From positions 1 to 64,000 of the forward strand of contig NZ_JAAXPS010000007.1 in NCBI RefSeq assembly GCF_012396555.1: DNA of 64,000 bases. The letters are read 5' to 3'. Below are positions 55,788-64,000 of this stretch, in pieces (positions within the stretch are counted from its first letter, which is position 1; every line of letters starts with the position of its first letter). A program made the translations under genes and the position numbers. Under the pieces are notes generated by a model. It was not told the DNA's origin. It ran no database searches and was given only the letters and a program-made list of their open reading frames with translations. The DNA comes from Facklamia miroungae (GTDB taxonomy: Bacteria > Bacillota > Bacilli > Lactobacillales > Aerococcaceae).

Positions 55788-57818
55788 CTAGGCTCCTTTC
55801 AAGAGGGTTAAAGACTGGCGGTTTTCTTTTTTCACTTGGAATACTAGGGATAATAAAGCTATCAACAAAAAGATGATTATATTGATTAAAACACTAACTT
55901 TATGCTTAGCTAATATCATTGATAAACCAAAAGCGATTATAAAAATCATTAATTGCAATGCAAGATAAACTTGATGATTTTGCCAGAAGTTTAATCCTGA
56001 GATTCTCTTTATTAAAATATCACGACGGAACTGGTTAAAATAAACTTGATTCATACAAATGAAAAGTAATAATGAGGATAAACATGCGAAAAAGGAAGCA
56101 AACAAATGAGTGACTAAATTAGTTTTATAATTAGTCATTTTCTCCAAGTATGTTTGTCTTGAATTAACTAAATAAGATATTTTAGAATATAAATCATATT
56201 TTTTTAAAAGACTAATTGTTTCATCATAACCTGTATACTTAATGTTTTTAGCGGCATTAATCATCCAATGCATATATGAAGGCAAAGTGCTACCGGTAGA
56301 TTCAGGTGACATTACAACAATAATTGGCTGAGATAGATACTGTTGATTTGAAACAGTCTCTTTTGAAAAATTCTCTGTATTGTACAAGAACACGGAATTC
56401 AAACGATCAGAAAAAAAAGTAATCGGCTTTACATCATATAATATTTTAGAATCGTTTTCGACTCCTTCACGACTGAACGTTGTTAAATAATCCATAAAGT
56501 AATTTTCAATTTGATTTTTTGAATCTTGAAGTTCTCTTGGAATAATAAGACCAAATTCTCCTAGACTTAAATGATTAAATCTTTCAATTCTTTCTTCAGA
56601 TAAATCAAATTTTTCTCTCTTGACATAATTCGGACTTACAAAAATTACTTTATTAAATAGGTTAGCATCTTGAATTGGAGCAGGATCAGAAAATTCATTT
56701 ACTTCCAAACCATTATTTTGTACTTTTATAAAGAAAGCATCCTGTTCATTTAATGCTTCTTGGGTAAAAGAATACCATTTTTTGAAGGATTGTTTGTTAT
56801 GTTTAGAAGAATTCATCAACGGCGCTAGCCCAAATTTAATATCAAATAACTCAGCATTACCTTCCCATTTATTAGAAGCTTTCCGGAGAGTATGTAGTGA
56901 ATCCGCAAGGGTTAAAGATTGATCGATCGTATAGCCTAAAATAAATACAGAAAACACTTGACCGAATAGCATGAAAATTAGCAGAAAACGATAAGGTAAT
57001 TTTCCTTTTATAATTGAAAAAAGCCTGTATTGATCAGTATAGATATAAAGTATTAGACTCAAACAAAGATTTAAAAACAAAATGATGCTATTAAAGATTA
57101 GTAAAGAATAAAATGTTATGCTAAAAAGATACCAAGTTGAATGTTCTATTATTTTTAGCAAAAGGCCTGAAAGACAGGTTGTAATAAATATCATAATGAT
57201 AACATAGCGTATATCATGATAGATCAATTGGTGATAGATTTTCTTTGTAGTTGCACCTGAAATTCTTTTAATGGCTATTTCTTTTGCTTTTTTTATAATT
57301 TGTATTAAAGTCAGTGAAAAATAAGTTAACAGCAGAATTGCTAGCGTGATGATGACAGAGGAATGTAAGTACAAATTCTTTGCATTTTGAAAAGAACTAG
57401 TCGCAGGAATAACGATTGCATTAGCTCCATATTCTTCAAAATATTCCTTTAGTGTGGATAGAGATGATGCCCCTTCAAAAACTAAATAACTCGCTGCTAA
57501 ATCACTATTTTGAATACTTTCATTATTTGCTTTAATTATTTCATGGGGCAATTCTTTATTACCGTATAGTGCATAAGTAAATTTTGTCTGACCAGATTTA
57601 TTAGGTTCTACTATTCTTCGACCTATGAGAATTCCATGTTGTAATGCAAAATCCTGTAATTCTGACTCAAATTTAGCACGCTGAATATTTTGATCAAAAT
57701 TTATGATTTGAACCCCTGGATACTGAGAAAAAGTAAATATCTCAGAAGAAAAATTTATAACATTTATCACCAGTAGTAACATGATTAAATTTGATAAGGT
57801 AATATATATTTTTTTCAC
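55788..57818 (-). CDS. Bacteriocin-associated integral membrane protein (lactococcin 972 group)
   Basis: 676 residues. An N-terminal helix (7-25) is followed by an extracellular domain (about 28-145), then four helices (about 148-300), a second large extracellular domain (about 305-575) and three C-terminal helices (about 578-668). This is an FtsX/MacB-like permease layout. Such proteins always accompany lactococcin-972-type bacteriocins and are thought to act in immunity or export with the ATPase. KEIAIKRISGATTKKI and ILIKRISG are the cytoplasmic coupling-type motifs. It is 97 bases after the bacteriocin gene, with a stem-loop between. Confidence 0.9.
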   Translation of the reverse strand: MKKIYITLSNLIMLLLVINVINFSSEIFTFSQYPGVQIINFDQNIQRAKFESELQDFALQHGILIGRRIVEPNKSGQTKFTYALYGNKELPHEIIKANNESIQNSDLAASYLVFEGASSLSTLKEYFEEYGANAIVIPATSSFQNAKNLYLHSSVIITLAILLLTYFSLTLIQIIKKAKEIAIKRISGATTKKIYHQLIYHDIRYVIIMIFITTCLSGLLLKIIEHSTWYLFSITFYSLLIFNSIILFLNLCLSLILYIYTDQYRLFSIIKGKLPYRFLLIFMLFGQVFSVFILGYTIDQSLTLADSLHTLRKASNKWEGNAELFDIKFGLAPLMNSSKHNKQSFKKWYSFTQEALNEQDAFFIKVQNNGLEVNEFSDPAPIQDANLFNKVIFVSPNYVKREKFDLSEERIERFNHLSLGEFGLIIPRELQDSKNQIENYFMDYLTTFSREGVENDSKILYDVKPITFFSDRLNSVFLYNTENFSKETVSNQQYLSQPIIVVMSPESTGSTLPSYMHWMINAAKNIKYTGYDETISLLKKYDLYSKISYLVNSRQTYLEKMTNYKTNLVTHLFASFFACLSSLLLFICMNQVYFNQFRRDILIKRISGLNFWQNHQVYLALQLMIFIIAFGLSMILAKHKVSVLINIIIFLLIALLSLVFQVKKENRQSLTLLKGA

Positions 57819-57865
57819 AGGATACCTTCCTCTCTAAAACAATAACTCATTAACCTATAAGTAAT

Positions 57866-57905
57866 GATAGAACTAAGTGATAGATACCCATCGCTTAGTT
57901 CTATC
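57866..57905 (-). other. Stem-loop between bacteriocin gene and its membrane-protein gene
   Basis: A stem of about 15 bases pairs 57866-57880 with 57891-57905 (GATAGAACTAAG arms, one G-T pair). No T run follows on the minus strand. It may stabilise the bacteriocin mRNA or let only part of the transcripts continue. Confidence 0.7.
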
Positions 57906-57915
57906 AAGCTAATAA

Positions 57916-58215
57916 TTAATAAGCTTCCGCCCAAAAGTCAACTCTTTCTCCAACTGAGGTATTAATAAAGGCTTTTGAAGGTACTGATGCTACAGCTTCA
58001 TCATAGTCGCTGTTTCCATTTTTTAGACTCGCAACAGAGGAAGCGTGATATCGAGTGGGATGAAAATAATTTGAAAAAGCTCCCCAATTATTAAAACTGT
58101 GGTTTGCACCTGTGGCCCAAGTGCCACCTTTATATGATATCCCAGCGTTAACAACAGTCAGTGGTAATAAAAGTAATACACTTGAAGCTAAGATAGTTTT
58201 TGTAATCTTTTTCAT
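57916..58215 (-). CDS. Lactococcin-972-family bacteriocin precursor
   Basis: 99 residues. A Sec signal peptide (MKKITKTILASSVLLLLP start, cleavage after VNA, about 1-24) is followed by a mature part of about 75 residues without cysteine. The family pattern is clear: GGTWATG near the start, SNYFHPTRYHASSV in the middle and an aromatic end with VDFWAEAY. Lactococcin 972 is a non-pore-forming bacteriocin that binds lipid II and blocks septum formation. AAGGAG lies 8 bases before the ATG. The next two genes are the family's standard partners. The target here is untested. Confidence 0.9.
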   Translation of the reverse strand: MKKITKTILASSVLLLLPLTVVNAGISYKGGTWATGANHSFNNWGAFSNYFHPTRYHASSVASLKNGNSDYDEAVASVPSKAFINTSVGERVDFWAEAY

Positions 58216-59042
58216 TCTAATTCTCCTTATCTTTTTCTCTAGAATCCTCTACTAACAAAATATCAATATATATTTCTTAATATTTAAAGAGCATACTTAG
58301 GGATAAATCATAGTGAGACAAATGAACAGATACTTTCAATGATCTGTAGTCTAGATATAGCATAAATAAATGTTATCAATTCTTCTTTTTTCATCCAAAC
58401 AGATAAAAAGCTTCTTACCACCATCAGTGAGCCTAGGAAATATTAATAATTCATTAATAATATTTTATCAAATTTCCAAATTACGGTCTACCCCCCTTTT
58501 TTATTAAATTATTCTTACTAAATTGACTTTAATAGCTGAGCTTATAACAAATAACTCCCCTTTTTAGCAATTCTAAAAATAGGCTGTCCATCGGAAAAGT
58601 ATGGCTCAGCGCTCAGAATAGTCTGAAAAGGGAAAGAGATTTTACAAAATTTATTTCAAACGGAGTATTATGTCTCTCTGACATATCAAGAAACAGATAA
58701 ATAAATTTAATATAAAAATACACGTTGCAAACAGAACAGTATCTCATTAATACTTAATATTTGGTGGTTTCAAAACATCGAATTTGAGCAGATTTTGAGT
58801 TCAGAAATATTCGATCACTTATACCGATGTTTTGATTTGTTGCTATGTAAAATGATCTTTTAAATAACTTGTTAGATTTTTGCCTCTTAAAATCGGTATC
58901 CTAGCATCAAAAAATGTTGTCAATATCTCTGTCGGATTTCATCCGCTTCAGCTGAATCAAAATATGGCATGTATATAATTGTTTAACCTTATTTAAAGAA
59001 TGATTAAACATATCAAATAAGTAGCATTCAAAGGTTAATGGA
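58216..59042. other. Long region without intact genes upstream of the bacteriocin operon
   Basis: Only broken frames are visible. CAAAACATCG (58771-58780) and CGATGTTTTG (58825-58834) form a perfect inverted repeat 44 bases apart. GTTTAA/TTAAAC make another near 58980-59007. The bacteriocin promoter should lie at about 58220-58330 but no convincing -35/-10 pair was found. Confidence 0.4.
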
Positions 59043-59276
59043 TAAATTTAGAGCTAGTTCTGCATCAGGACAAATTTCTTCGTAATAAACCAGCAGGATC
59101 ATTTAGAAAGAATCTATCAAATAATGATTGGCAATACTAATGATGATAAGGACAAATGACGAACACCTATCGAAGTTCTTGAGCATTTTAATCAGCAGTC
59201 GCATTTAATTTACCCTAAGCAAAATTTTAAAGAACTATTGGAGTCAACGATCTCATTCCTTTCACTAGAAAAGTAG
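59043..59276 (+). pseudogene. Possible remnant of an unrecognised gene
   Basis: The frame carries ERIYQIMIGNTNDDKDK, then a stop, then TPIEVLEHFNQQSHLIY and a further 25 plausible residues ending at TAG 59276. The amino-acid composition looks protein-like, but frameshifts and stops break it. I do not recognise the family. Confidence 0.3.
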
Positions 59277-59466
59277 ATCTTCACTATTTTTTAAGGTCTT
59301 TTTTTTGACTTTAAATATTTTTATATGCCAACTTGGGTCAGCTTTTTTGATGGAAGATAGCTTCTAGTTTTTTAGAAAACGTTTTATATTCGAAATACTT
59401 TTTAATTTATGGACAAATGCGTTATATTAGTTATAACCGAAATGAATTTGTTGGAGGTGCAATAAG

Positions 59467-59742
59467 ATGTCTAATTATTCCTATCCATTGAATGAAGATT
59501 GGTCGAGTCAAGAAATTGCGATTGTTGTTGAATTTTTAGCAGCTGTTGAATCCGCCTATGAAACAGGAATTAAAGTAGAACGGATTAAAGATAAGTATCG
59601 AGCATTTAAAGAAATTGTCAATTCGATAAGTGAAGAAAAACAAATTGATCGTGAATTTCAAACTGTTTCGGGATACTCTATCTATCGATGTATGCAAAAA
59701 GCTAAAACATTGAAAGAATCTCAAACTTTAAAAATGCCTTAG
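59467..59742 (+). CDS. UPF0223-family protein
   Basis: 91 residues. YPLNEDWSSQEIAIVVEFL at the start and the region FKEIVNSISEEKQIDREF match UPF0223 (Bacillus YktA). It is a small helical cytosolic protein of unknown role. A GGAGGTGC site precedes the ATG. It lies 9 bases before the inositol-monophosphatase-type gene, the conserved arrangement (yktA-yktC), and typA follows. Confidence 0.9.
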   Translation: MSNYSYPLNEDWSSQEIAIVVEFLAAVESAYETGIKVERIKDKYRAFKEIVNSISEEKQIDREFQTVSGYSIYRCMQKAKTLKESQTLKMP

Positions 59743-59751
59743 GAGGTTAAT

Positions 59752-60525
59752 ATGGATTTTCAGTTACATCAGCGTGTTATATCTTGGTTAAAAACAGCTG
59801 GGGACTCATTGATCGCTTCGTTGAATACCAATTTAATGGTTGAAGAAAAAACCAACGCTAGTGATTTAGTTACACGGATGGATAAAGAAGTTGAAGCGTA
59901 TTTAACCCAACAAATTAATACTCACTATCCGGATCATCGGGTGTTAGGCGAAGAAGGAAAGGGTCACTCCATCGAAGATACTCGAGGAGTTATATGGATT
60001 ATTGATCCTATTGACGGCACTTTAAACTTTGTTAAGCAAGGCCGTTTCTTCGGCATCATGATTGGCATTTATGCAGATGGCCAGCCATTAGCGGGTTACA
60101 TCTATGATGTGATGCAAACAGATCTTTATTATGGGATCGTAGGACAAGGTGCCTATTTAAATGATCGTCCTCTGCAACCATTAAAGATTAATTCCCTAGC
60201 GGAATCACTGATGGTGACAAACGCCCACATTTTAGTTGGAAACCAATTCAATAGTCAAGCCTTGTTAGGTGCTTCCTTAGGATCTAGGTCTTATGGCTGT
60301 GCGGCTTATGAAATGATTTCCGTTATTAGAGGGGAATCAGCTTTATATTTAGCAAGTAGACTGATGCCGTGGGATTTTGCAGCGGGGGTGGCTATTTTAG
60401 AATCTTTAGGATTTAAATATAGTCAACCTGATGGAAAAGCTCTAAATCTTTTAACAGCTAATCCCGGTATCTTTTGCAACGCTGCAGTTTATGAGGAAGT
60501 ATTACAGATAATCAATTTGAAATAA
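59752..60525 (+). CDS. Inositol monophosphatase family protein
   Basis: 257 residues. The metal-binding motifs are GEEGKG, WIIDPIDGTLNFV and MPWDFAAGVAIL. Such Mg2+ phosphatases act on inositol-1-phosphate, NADP or other small phosphates; the Bacillus relative YktC has inositol monophosphatase activity. TAGGAGG precedes the ATG. It is second in the UPF0223-IMPase-typA unit. Confidence 0.93.
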   Translation: MDFQLHQRVISWLKTAGDSLIASLNTNLMVEEKTNASDLVTRMDKEVEAYLTQQINTHYPDHRVLGEEGKGHSIEDTRGVIWIIDPIDGTLNFVKQGRFFGIMIGIYADGQPLAGYIYDVMQTDLYYGIVGQGAYLNDRPLQPLKINSLAESLMVTNAHILVGNQFNSQALLGASLGSRSYGCAAYEMISVIRGESALYLASRLMPWDFAAGVAILESLGFKYSQPDGKALNLLTANPGIFCNAAVYEEVLQIINLK

Positions 60526-60540
60526 AATTAGGAGAATTTA

Positions 60541-62370
60541 ATGAAAATAAGAAATGATATAAGAAATATTGCAATTATTGCCCACGTCGACCATGGTAAA
60601 ACAACCTTGGTGAATGAATTGCTTAAGCAATCAGATACTTTAGATGCAAGGGCTCAAATCGATGACCGAGCTATGGATCGAAATGATATAGAACGTGAAC
60701 GTGGTATCACTATTTTAGCCAAAAATACTGCAGTTAATTATAAAGGAACACGGATCAATATCATGGATACGCCTGGACACGCAGACTTCGGTGGTGAAGT
60801 AGAACGAATTATGAAAATGGTTGATGGCGTTATCTTGGTAGTAGATGCTTATGAAGGCACCATGCCTCAAACACGCTTTGTGTTGAAGAAAGCCTTAGAA
60901 GAAGGTAAGACTCCTTTAGTGGTTGTTAATAAAATTGATAAGCCATCGGCTCGTCCGGAGGTGGTTGTTGATGAAGTGCTTAACCTATTGATTGAGTTAG
61001 GCGCAGATGATGATCAATTAGAGTTCCCAGTTGTCTATGCTTCAGCTATTAATGGAACTTCTTCGCTTTCGAGTGATTTGCAAGACCAAGAAAACACCAT
61101 GGATCCAATTTTTGAATCAGTAATTGAACATATTCCTGCACCAATTGATAATTCAGATGAACCTTTGCAATGTCAAGTAACCATGCTAGATTACAATGAC
61201 TTTGTCGGTAGAATTGGAATTGGTCGTGTTTTCCGTGGCAAGATTAAAGTTGGTGATGCAGTAACAGTTATTAAGATTGATGGCTCTAAGAAGAATTTCC
61301 GGGTTACAAAATTATATGGTTTCCTTGGTTTAGACCGAATTGAAATTAAAGAAGCAATGGCGGGCGACTTAATTGCAATTTCTGGTATGGATGATATTTA
61401 TGTGGGAGAAACCATTGCTTCAGTTGATAATCCGGAGGCCATGCCTTTACTTCATATCGATGAGCCTACGCTAGAAATGAATTTCTTAACAAATAATTCT
61501 CCATTCGCTGGTCGTGAAGGAAAATACGTGACGGCCCGTAATTTGGAAGACCGCTTGATGCAAGAATTGCATACAGACGTTTCTTTAAATGTTACGTCAA
61601 CAGACTCGCCAGACACTTTCAAGGTGGCTGGACGTGGGGAGTTACATTTATCGATCTTAATTGAGAATATGCGTCGTCAAGGCTATGAATTCCAAGTATC
61701 TCGACCACAAGTTATTATTAGAGAAATTGATGGCGTCAAATCAGAACCATTTGAGCGTTTACAAATTGATACCCCTGAAGAATATATGGGTGGCATCATT
61801 GAAGCAATTAGTAATCGTCGTGGTGAGATGGCTGACATGGTACACTCTGGTAATGGACAAATTCGTTTAGTCTTCTCTGTACCAGCACGTGGTTTAATTG
61901 GTTTTTCAACTGAATTTATGTCCTTAACGAGGGGTTATGGAATCATGAACCATACCTATGATGAATACCGTCCCGTAATCAATGTTGAATTAGGTCAAAG
62001 ACGTAACGGAACGTTAGTATCGATTGACAGTGGTCAAGCGACAACATACTCCATTATGAATCTAGAAGATCGTGGAAGTATTTTTGTAGAGCCTGGAACT
62101 GAAGTCTATCAAGGAATGATTGTAGGCGAACATAATCGTGAAAATGACTTAACAGTTAATATCACAAAGGCTAAGCAATTGACAAACGTGCGTTCTGCAA
62201 ACAAAGATCAAACGGCTGTCATTAAATCAACTAAGAAAATGACTTTAGAAGAAGCTATTCAATTTATGGCGGATGATGAATATTGTGAAATAACACCAAT
62301 GTCAATCCGACTACGTAAACGCATACTAGACAAATCAACTCGTGAAAAAGCGAAAAAAAATAAAAAATAA
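60541..62370 (+). CDS. typA: Ribosome-associated GTPase TypA/BipA
   Basis: 609 residues. G1 is [10 protein letters not shown], the switch region RERGITI follows, then G3 [12 protein letters not shown] and G4 NKIDKP. EF-G-like domains and the BipA-specific C-terminal domain end in a Lys-rich tail. It helps 50S assembly and growth in the cold or under stress. AGGAGAA precedes the ATG. It lies 15 bases after the phosphatase gene. Confidence 0.96.
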   Translation: MKIRNDIRNIAIIAHVDHGKTTLVNELLKQSDTLDARAQIDDRAMDRNDIERERGITILAKNTAVNYKGTRINIMDTPGHADFGGEVERIMKMVDGVILVVDAYEGTMPQTRFVLKKALEEGKTPLVVVNKIDKPSARPEVVVDEVLNLLIELGADDDQLEFPVVYASAINGTSSLSSDLQDQENTMDPIFESVIEHIPAPIDNSDEPLQCQVTMLDYNDFVGRIGIGRVFRGKIKVGDAVTVIKIDGSKKNFRVTKLYGFLGLDRIEIKEAMAGDLIAISGMDDIYVGETIASVDNPEAMPLLHIDEPTLEMNFLTNNSPFAGREGKYVTARNLEDRLMQELHTDVSLNVTSTDSPDTFKVAGRGELHLSILIENMRRQGYEFQVSRPQVIIREIDGVKSEPFERLQIDTPEEYMGGIIEAISNRRGEMADMVHSGNGQIRLVFSVPARGLIGFSTEFMSLTRGYGIMNHTYDEYRPVINVELGQRRNGTLVSIDSGQATTYSIMNLEDRGSIFVEPGTEVYQGMIVGEHNRENDLTVNITKAKQLTNVRSANKDQTAVIKSTKKMTLEEAIQFMADDEYCEITPMSIRLRKRILDKSTREKAKKNKK

Positions 62371-62413
62371 AACGAATAGTATAGTTTGTGAAATAACGGG
62401 TAAGCATATTTCT

Positions 62414-62441
62414 TTGTCTACTATTTTCCCCGTGATAAGAT
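62414..62441 (+). promoter_or_regulatory. Possible sodA promoter
   Basis: TTGTCT (62414-62419), spacer 16, TAAGAT (62436-62441), about 25 bases before the ribosome site. Confidence 0.4.
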
Positions 62442-62472
62442 GTAATTAACAATGAAATTAGGGGGAATAAAT

Positions 62473-63075
62473 ATGACGTTTGAATTACCAGATTTACCGT
62501 ATGCATATGACCATTTAGAACCAGCCATTGATCAGAAAACAATGGAGATTCATCATACGAAGCACCACAAGGGATATGTTGATAAACTAAACGCTGCGAT
62601 TGAAGGAACAGAGTATGCTGAGCAATCGATTGAAGAAATAATTAAGCATTTAAAATCGCTTCCTGAAAATATTCAAACAGCTGTACGTAATAATGGTGGA
62701 GGCCACTATAATCACTCATTGTTCTGGGAATCACTTCAAGCACCAAAAGAAGAAAATAAGCCTTCTGGTGATCTAGCTAAAAAGATTGAAGAAGATTTTG
62801 GTTCATTCGAAAAATTCCAGGAAGATTTCACAAAAGTAGCAACGGGTCAGTTCGGATCTGGATGGGGCTGGTTAGTAAAAGAGGGTGGCAAACTTAAAGT
62901 TTTAGGCACACCTAACCAAGATAATCCTTTAACAGATGGTTTAACACCATTACTTGGCTTGGATGTTTGGGAACATGCTTATTACTTAAATTATCAAAAC
63001 AGACGTCCAGATTATGTTAAAGCTTTCTGGTCAATTATTAATTGGGATAAAGTTGCAGAACGCTTCTCAGCATAA
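62473..63075 (+). CDS. sodA: Superoxide dismutase, Fe/Mn family
   Basis: 200 residues. Metal ligands are visible: first His in [13 protein letters not shown], second in [11 protein letters not shown], then Asp and His in [16 protein letters not shown] is typical of the family, and the pattern fits the Mn form of lactic acid bacteria. It turns superoxide into peroxide and oxygen in the cytosol. GGGGGA lies before ATG 62473, which is preferred over an upstream in-frame ATG. It is monocistronic with its own terminator. Confidence 0.95.
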   Translation: MTFELPDLPYAYDHLEPAIDQKTMEIHHTKHHKGYVDKLNAAIEGTEYAEQSIEEIIKHLKSLPENIQTAVRNNGGGHYNHSLFWESLQAPKEENKPSGDLAKKIEEDFGSFEKFQEDFTKVATGQFGSGWGWLVKEGGKLKVLGTPNQDNPLTDGLTPLLGLDVWEHAYYLNYQNRRPDYVKAFWSIINWDKVAERFSA

Positions 63076-63127
63076 AGACTAGTTTCAATAAGGACATAAG
63101 CCTTTTCTCAAACAAATCTTATAGTTT

Positions 63128-63176
63128 TCACTTACTTTCAAAGCCTTAGGCAGAAGAAAAGTAAGTGATTTTTTAA
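63128..63176 (+). terminator. Terminator after sodA
   Basis: A stem TCACTTACTTT/AAAGTAAGTGA (63128-63138, 63158-63168) is followed by a T run. Confidence 0.85.
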
Positions 63177-63274
63177 TTTTGGCTGTAATCACCTATGCAT
63201 AAGTGCTTTTTGATAAATACCCAGTGAGCGCCCTTTATGCTATAATGTTTTTAGCGAATAAGAGAGGAATATTT

Positions 63275-64000
63275 ATGGAAAATAAAGTTTATCATTTAGC
63301 TCCTTTCCAAGATGAATCAGAACCGGGAACGAAAAAAAGGGGGAGCTTCATAAGTTCTATCAAAAATAATTTTCAATTATATAGTAAAGGCGATAAAATT
63401 TTAATGATAATTGTTTTTGCACTTCTACTCGTATCTTTACTGGCTGTTTTTTCTTCGACAATGTCCCAAGATCCTTTGGGTATGCTAAAAAAACAAGGTA
63501 TTTCAATCTTGCTTGGTTTTTGTCTGGTTCTGTTCATAAGAATAATTCCGAATGGATGGTTTACTAATATTTTTTTAATTAACTCTTTAAATTTTTTGAC
63601 GATGGTGTTAATTTTTTATGCTACTTTTTTCGGACAAGAAGGAGGAGGAGCTTCCTCTTGGATCAATCTTGCTGGTTTTAATTTTCAACCTTCAGAGTTA
63701 TTTAAAGTCGCTATGGTAATCACCTGTAGCCGCTTAATTATCCATTTTAGAAGAACCTATCTTATAGCCTTAGAAAAATCTTCTTTTTGGTATGTAATCC
63801 TTCCCTTTGTTTTAATGGTCATATCTGGAGCCCTTATTTTTAAACAGCCAGACATCGGAACAACAGCACTCATTATCTTTTGTGCTTATTCTCTATTTAT
63901 GATGTTCTATTTCGATAAGAAAAAAAATATCATTTCTTTAATGGGCTTTATACTGTTTGCCGTCGCCCTCTATCTTTTTTCAAAATATTTTGCAGATGAC
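63275..64000 (+). CDS. FtsW/RodA-family (SEDS) protein, cut by the window end
   Basis: 242 residues are visible and the frame is open at the edge. A cytoplasmic start of about 45 residues is followed by several membrane helices. The SEDS signature ASSWINLAGFNFQPSELFKVA and FKQPDIGTTALI are clear. These proteins polymerise lipid-II glycan strands with a partner PBP in division or elongation. GAGGAAT precedes ATG 63275, and a TATAAT lies at 63241-63246. FtsW or RodA cannot be settled from the part seen. Confidence 0.9.
   Translation, partial: MENKVYHLAPFQDESEPGTKKRGSFISSIKNNFQLYSKGDKILMIIVFALLLVSLLAVFSSTMSQDPLGMLKKQGISILLGFCLVLFIRIIPNGWFTNIFLINSLNFLTMVLIFYATFFGQEGGGASSWINLAGFNFQPSELFKVAMVITCSRLIIHFRRTYLIALEKSSFWYVILPFVLMVISGALIFKQPDIGTTALIIFCAYSLFMMFYFDKKKNIISLMGFILFAVALYLFSKYFADD

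Overview
The window is low-GC DNA from a Gram-positive bacterium of the order Lactobacillales. Evidence for this is a YSIRK/LPXTG cell-wall protein, RNase J1 next to the RNA polymerase epsilon subunit, the secG-esterase-rnr-smpB cluster, a comG pseudopilus operon, class 1A (fumarate-type) dihydroorotate dehydrogenase, and a pdhABCD operon whose E3 begins with the residues usual in enterococci and relatives. The family (Aerococcaceae or Carnobacteriaceae seem likely) cannot be fixed by reading alone.

Layout. 1-11.7 kb is an accessory region. It has the end of an ISL3-type insertion sequence, a tandem GNAT acetyltransferase, and three copies of a cold-shock gene with the same long 5' leader (1394, 7769, 11173). 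The copies bracket a 1747-residue LPXTG surface protein and a GntR-regulated ABC exporter with twin permeases. 11.4-24.3 kb holds small metabolic enzymes, tRNA selenouridine synthase (mnmH), a pyrD-pyrB-pyrC operon behind an attenuator-like leader, rlmN, and secG-est-rnr-smpB. 24.3-28.7 kb (minus strand) is a seven-gene comG operon. 28.9-43.4 kb is core housekeeping: rpoY-rnjA, an M24 peptidase, asp23-type gene, nusB, a secreted DUF1002 protein, xseAB-ispA-tlyA-recN-miaA-hflX, def and efp. 43.5-50.4 kb has a secreted rhodanese, tRNA-Arg(TCT) and pdhABCD.

50.5-59.4 kb is a second accessory region. It starts with a MerB-like protein under a palindromic operator and a MATE exporter. The most interesting part follows: a complete lactococcin-972-type bacteriocin locus on the minus strand (bacteriocin precursor 57916-58215, 676-residue membrane protein 55788-57818, ABC ATPase 55142-55786). 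It faces the wreck of a second such locus on the plus strand. That wreck keeps a bacteriocin 3' fragment (53292-53408) and one gene (53508-54584) in which the start of the membrane protein is fused in frame to the ATPase. Insertion-sequence end remnants lie between the two loci.

59.4-64 kb returns to core genes: a UPF0223 protein, an inositol-monophosphatase-family enzyme, typA, sodA and the start of an ftsW/rodA-family gene cut by the window edge.

Working together: pyrD-pyrB-pyrC make orotate from carbamoyl phosphate; pdhABCD make acetyl-CoA; comGA-GG would build the DNA-uptake pseudopilus; smpB and rnr serve trans-translation and RNA decay; the bacteriocin, its membrane partner and ATPase form one production/immunity unit.
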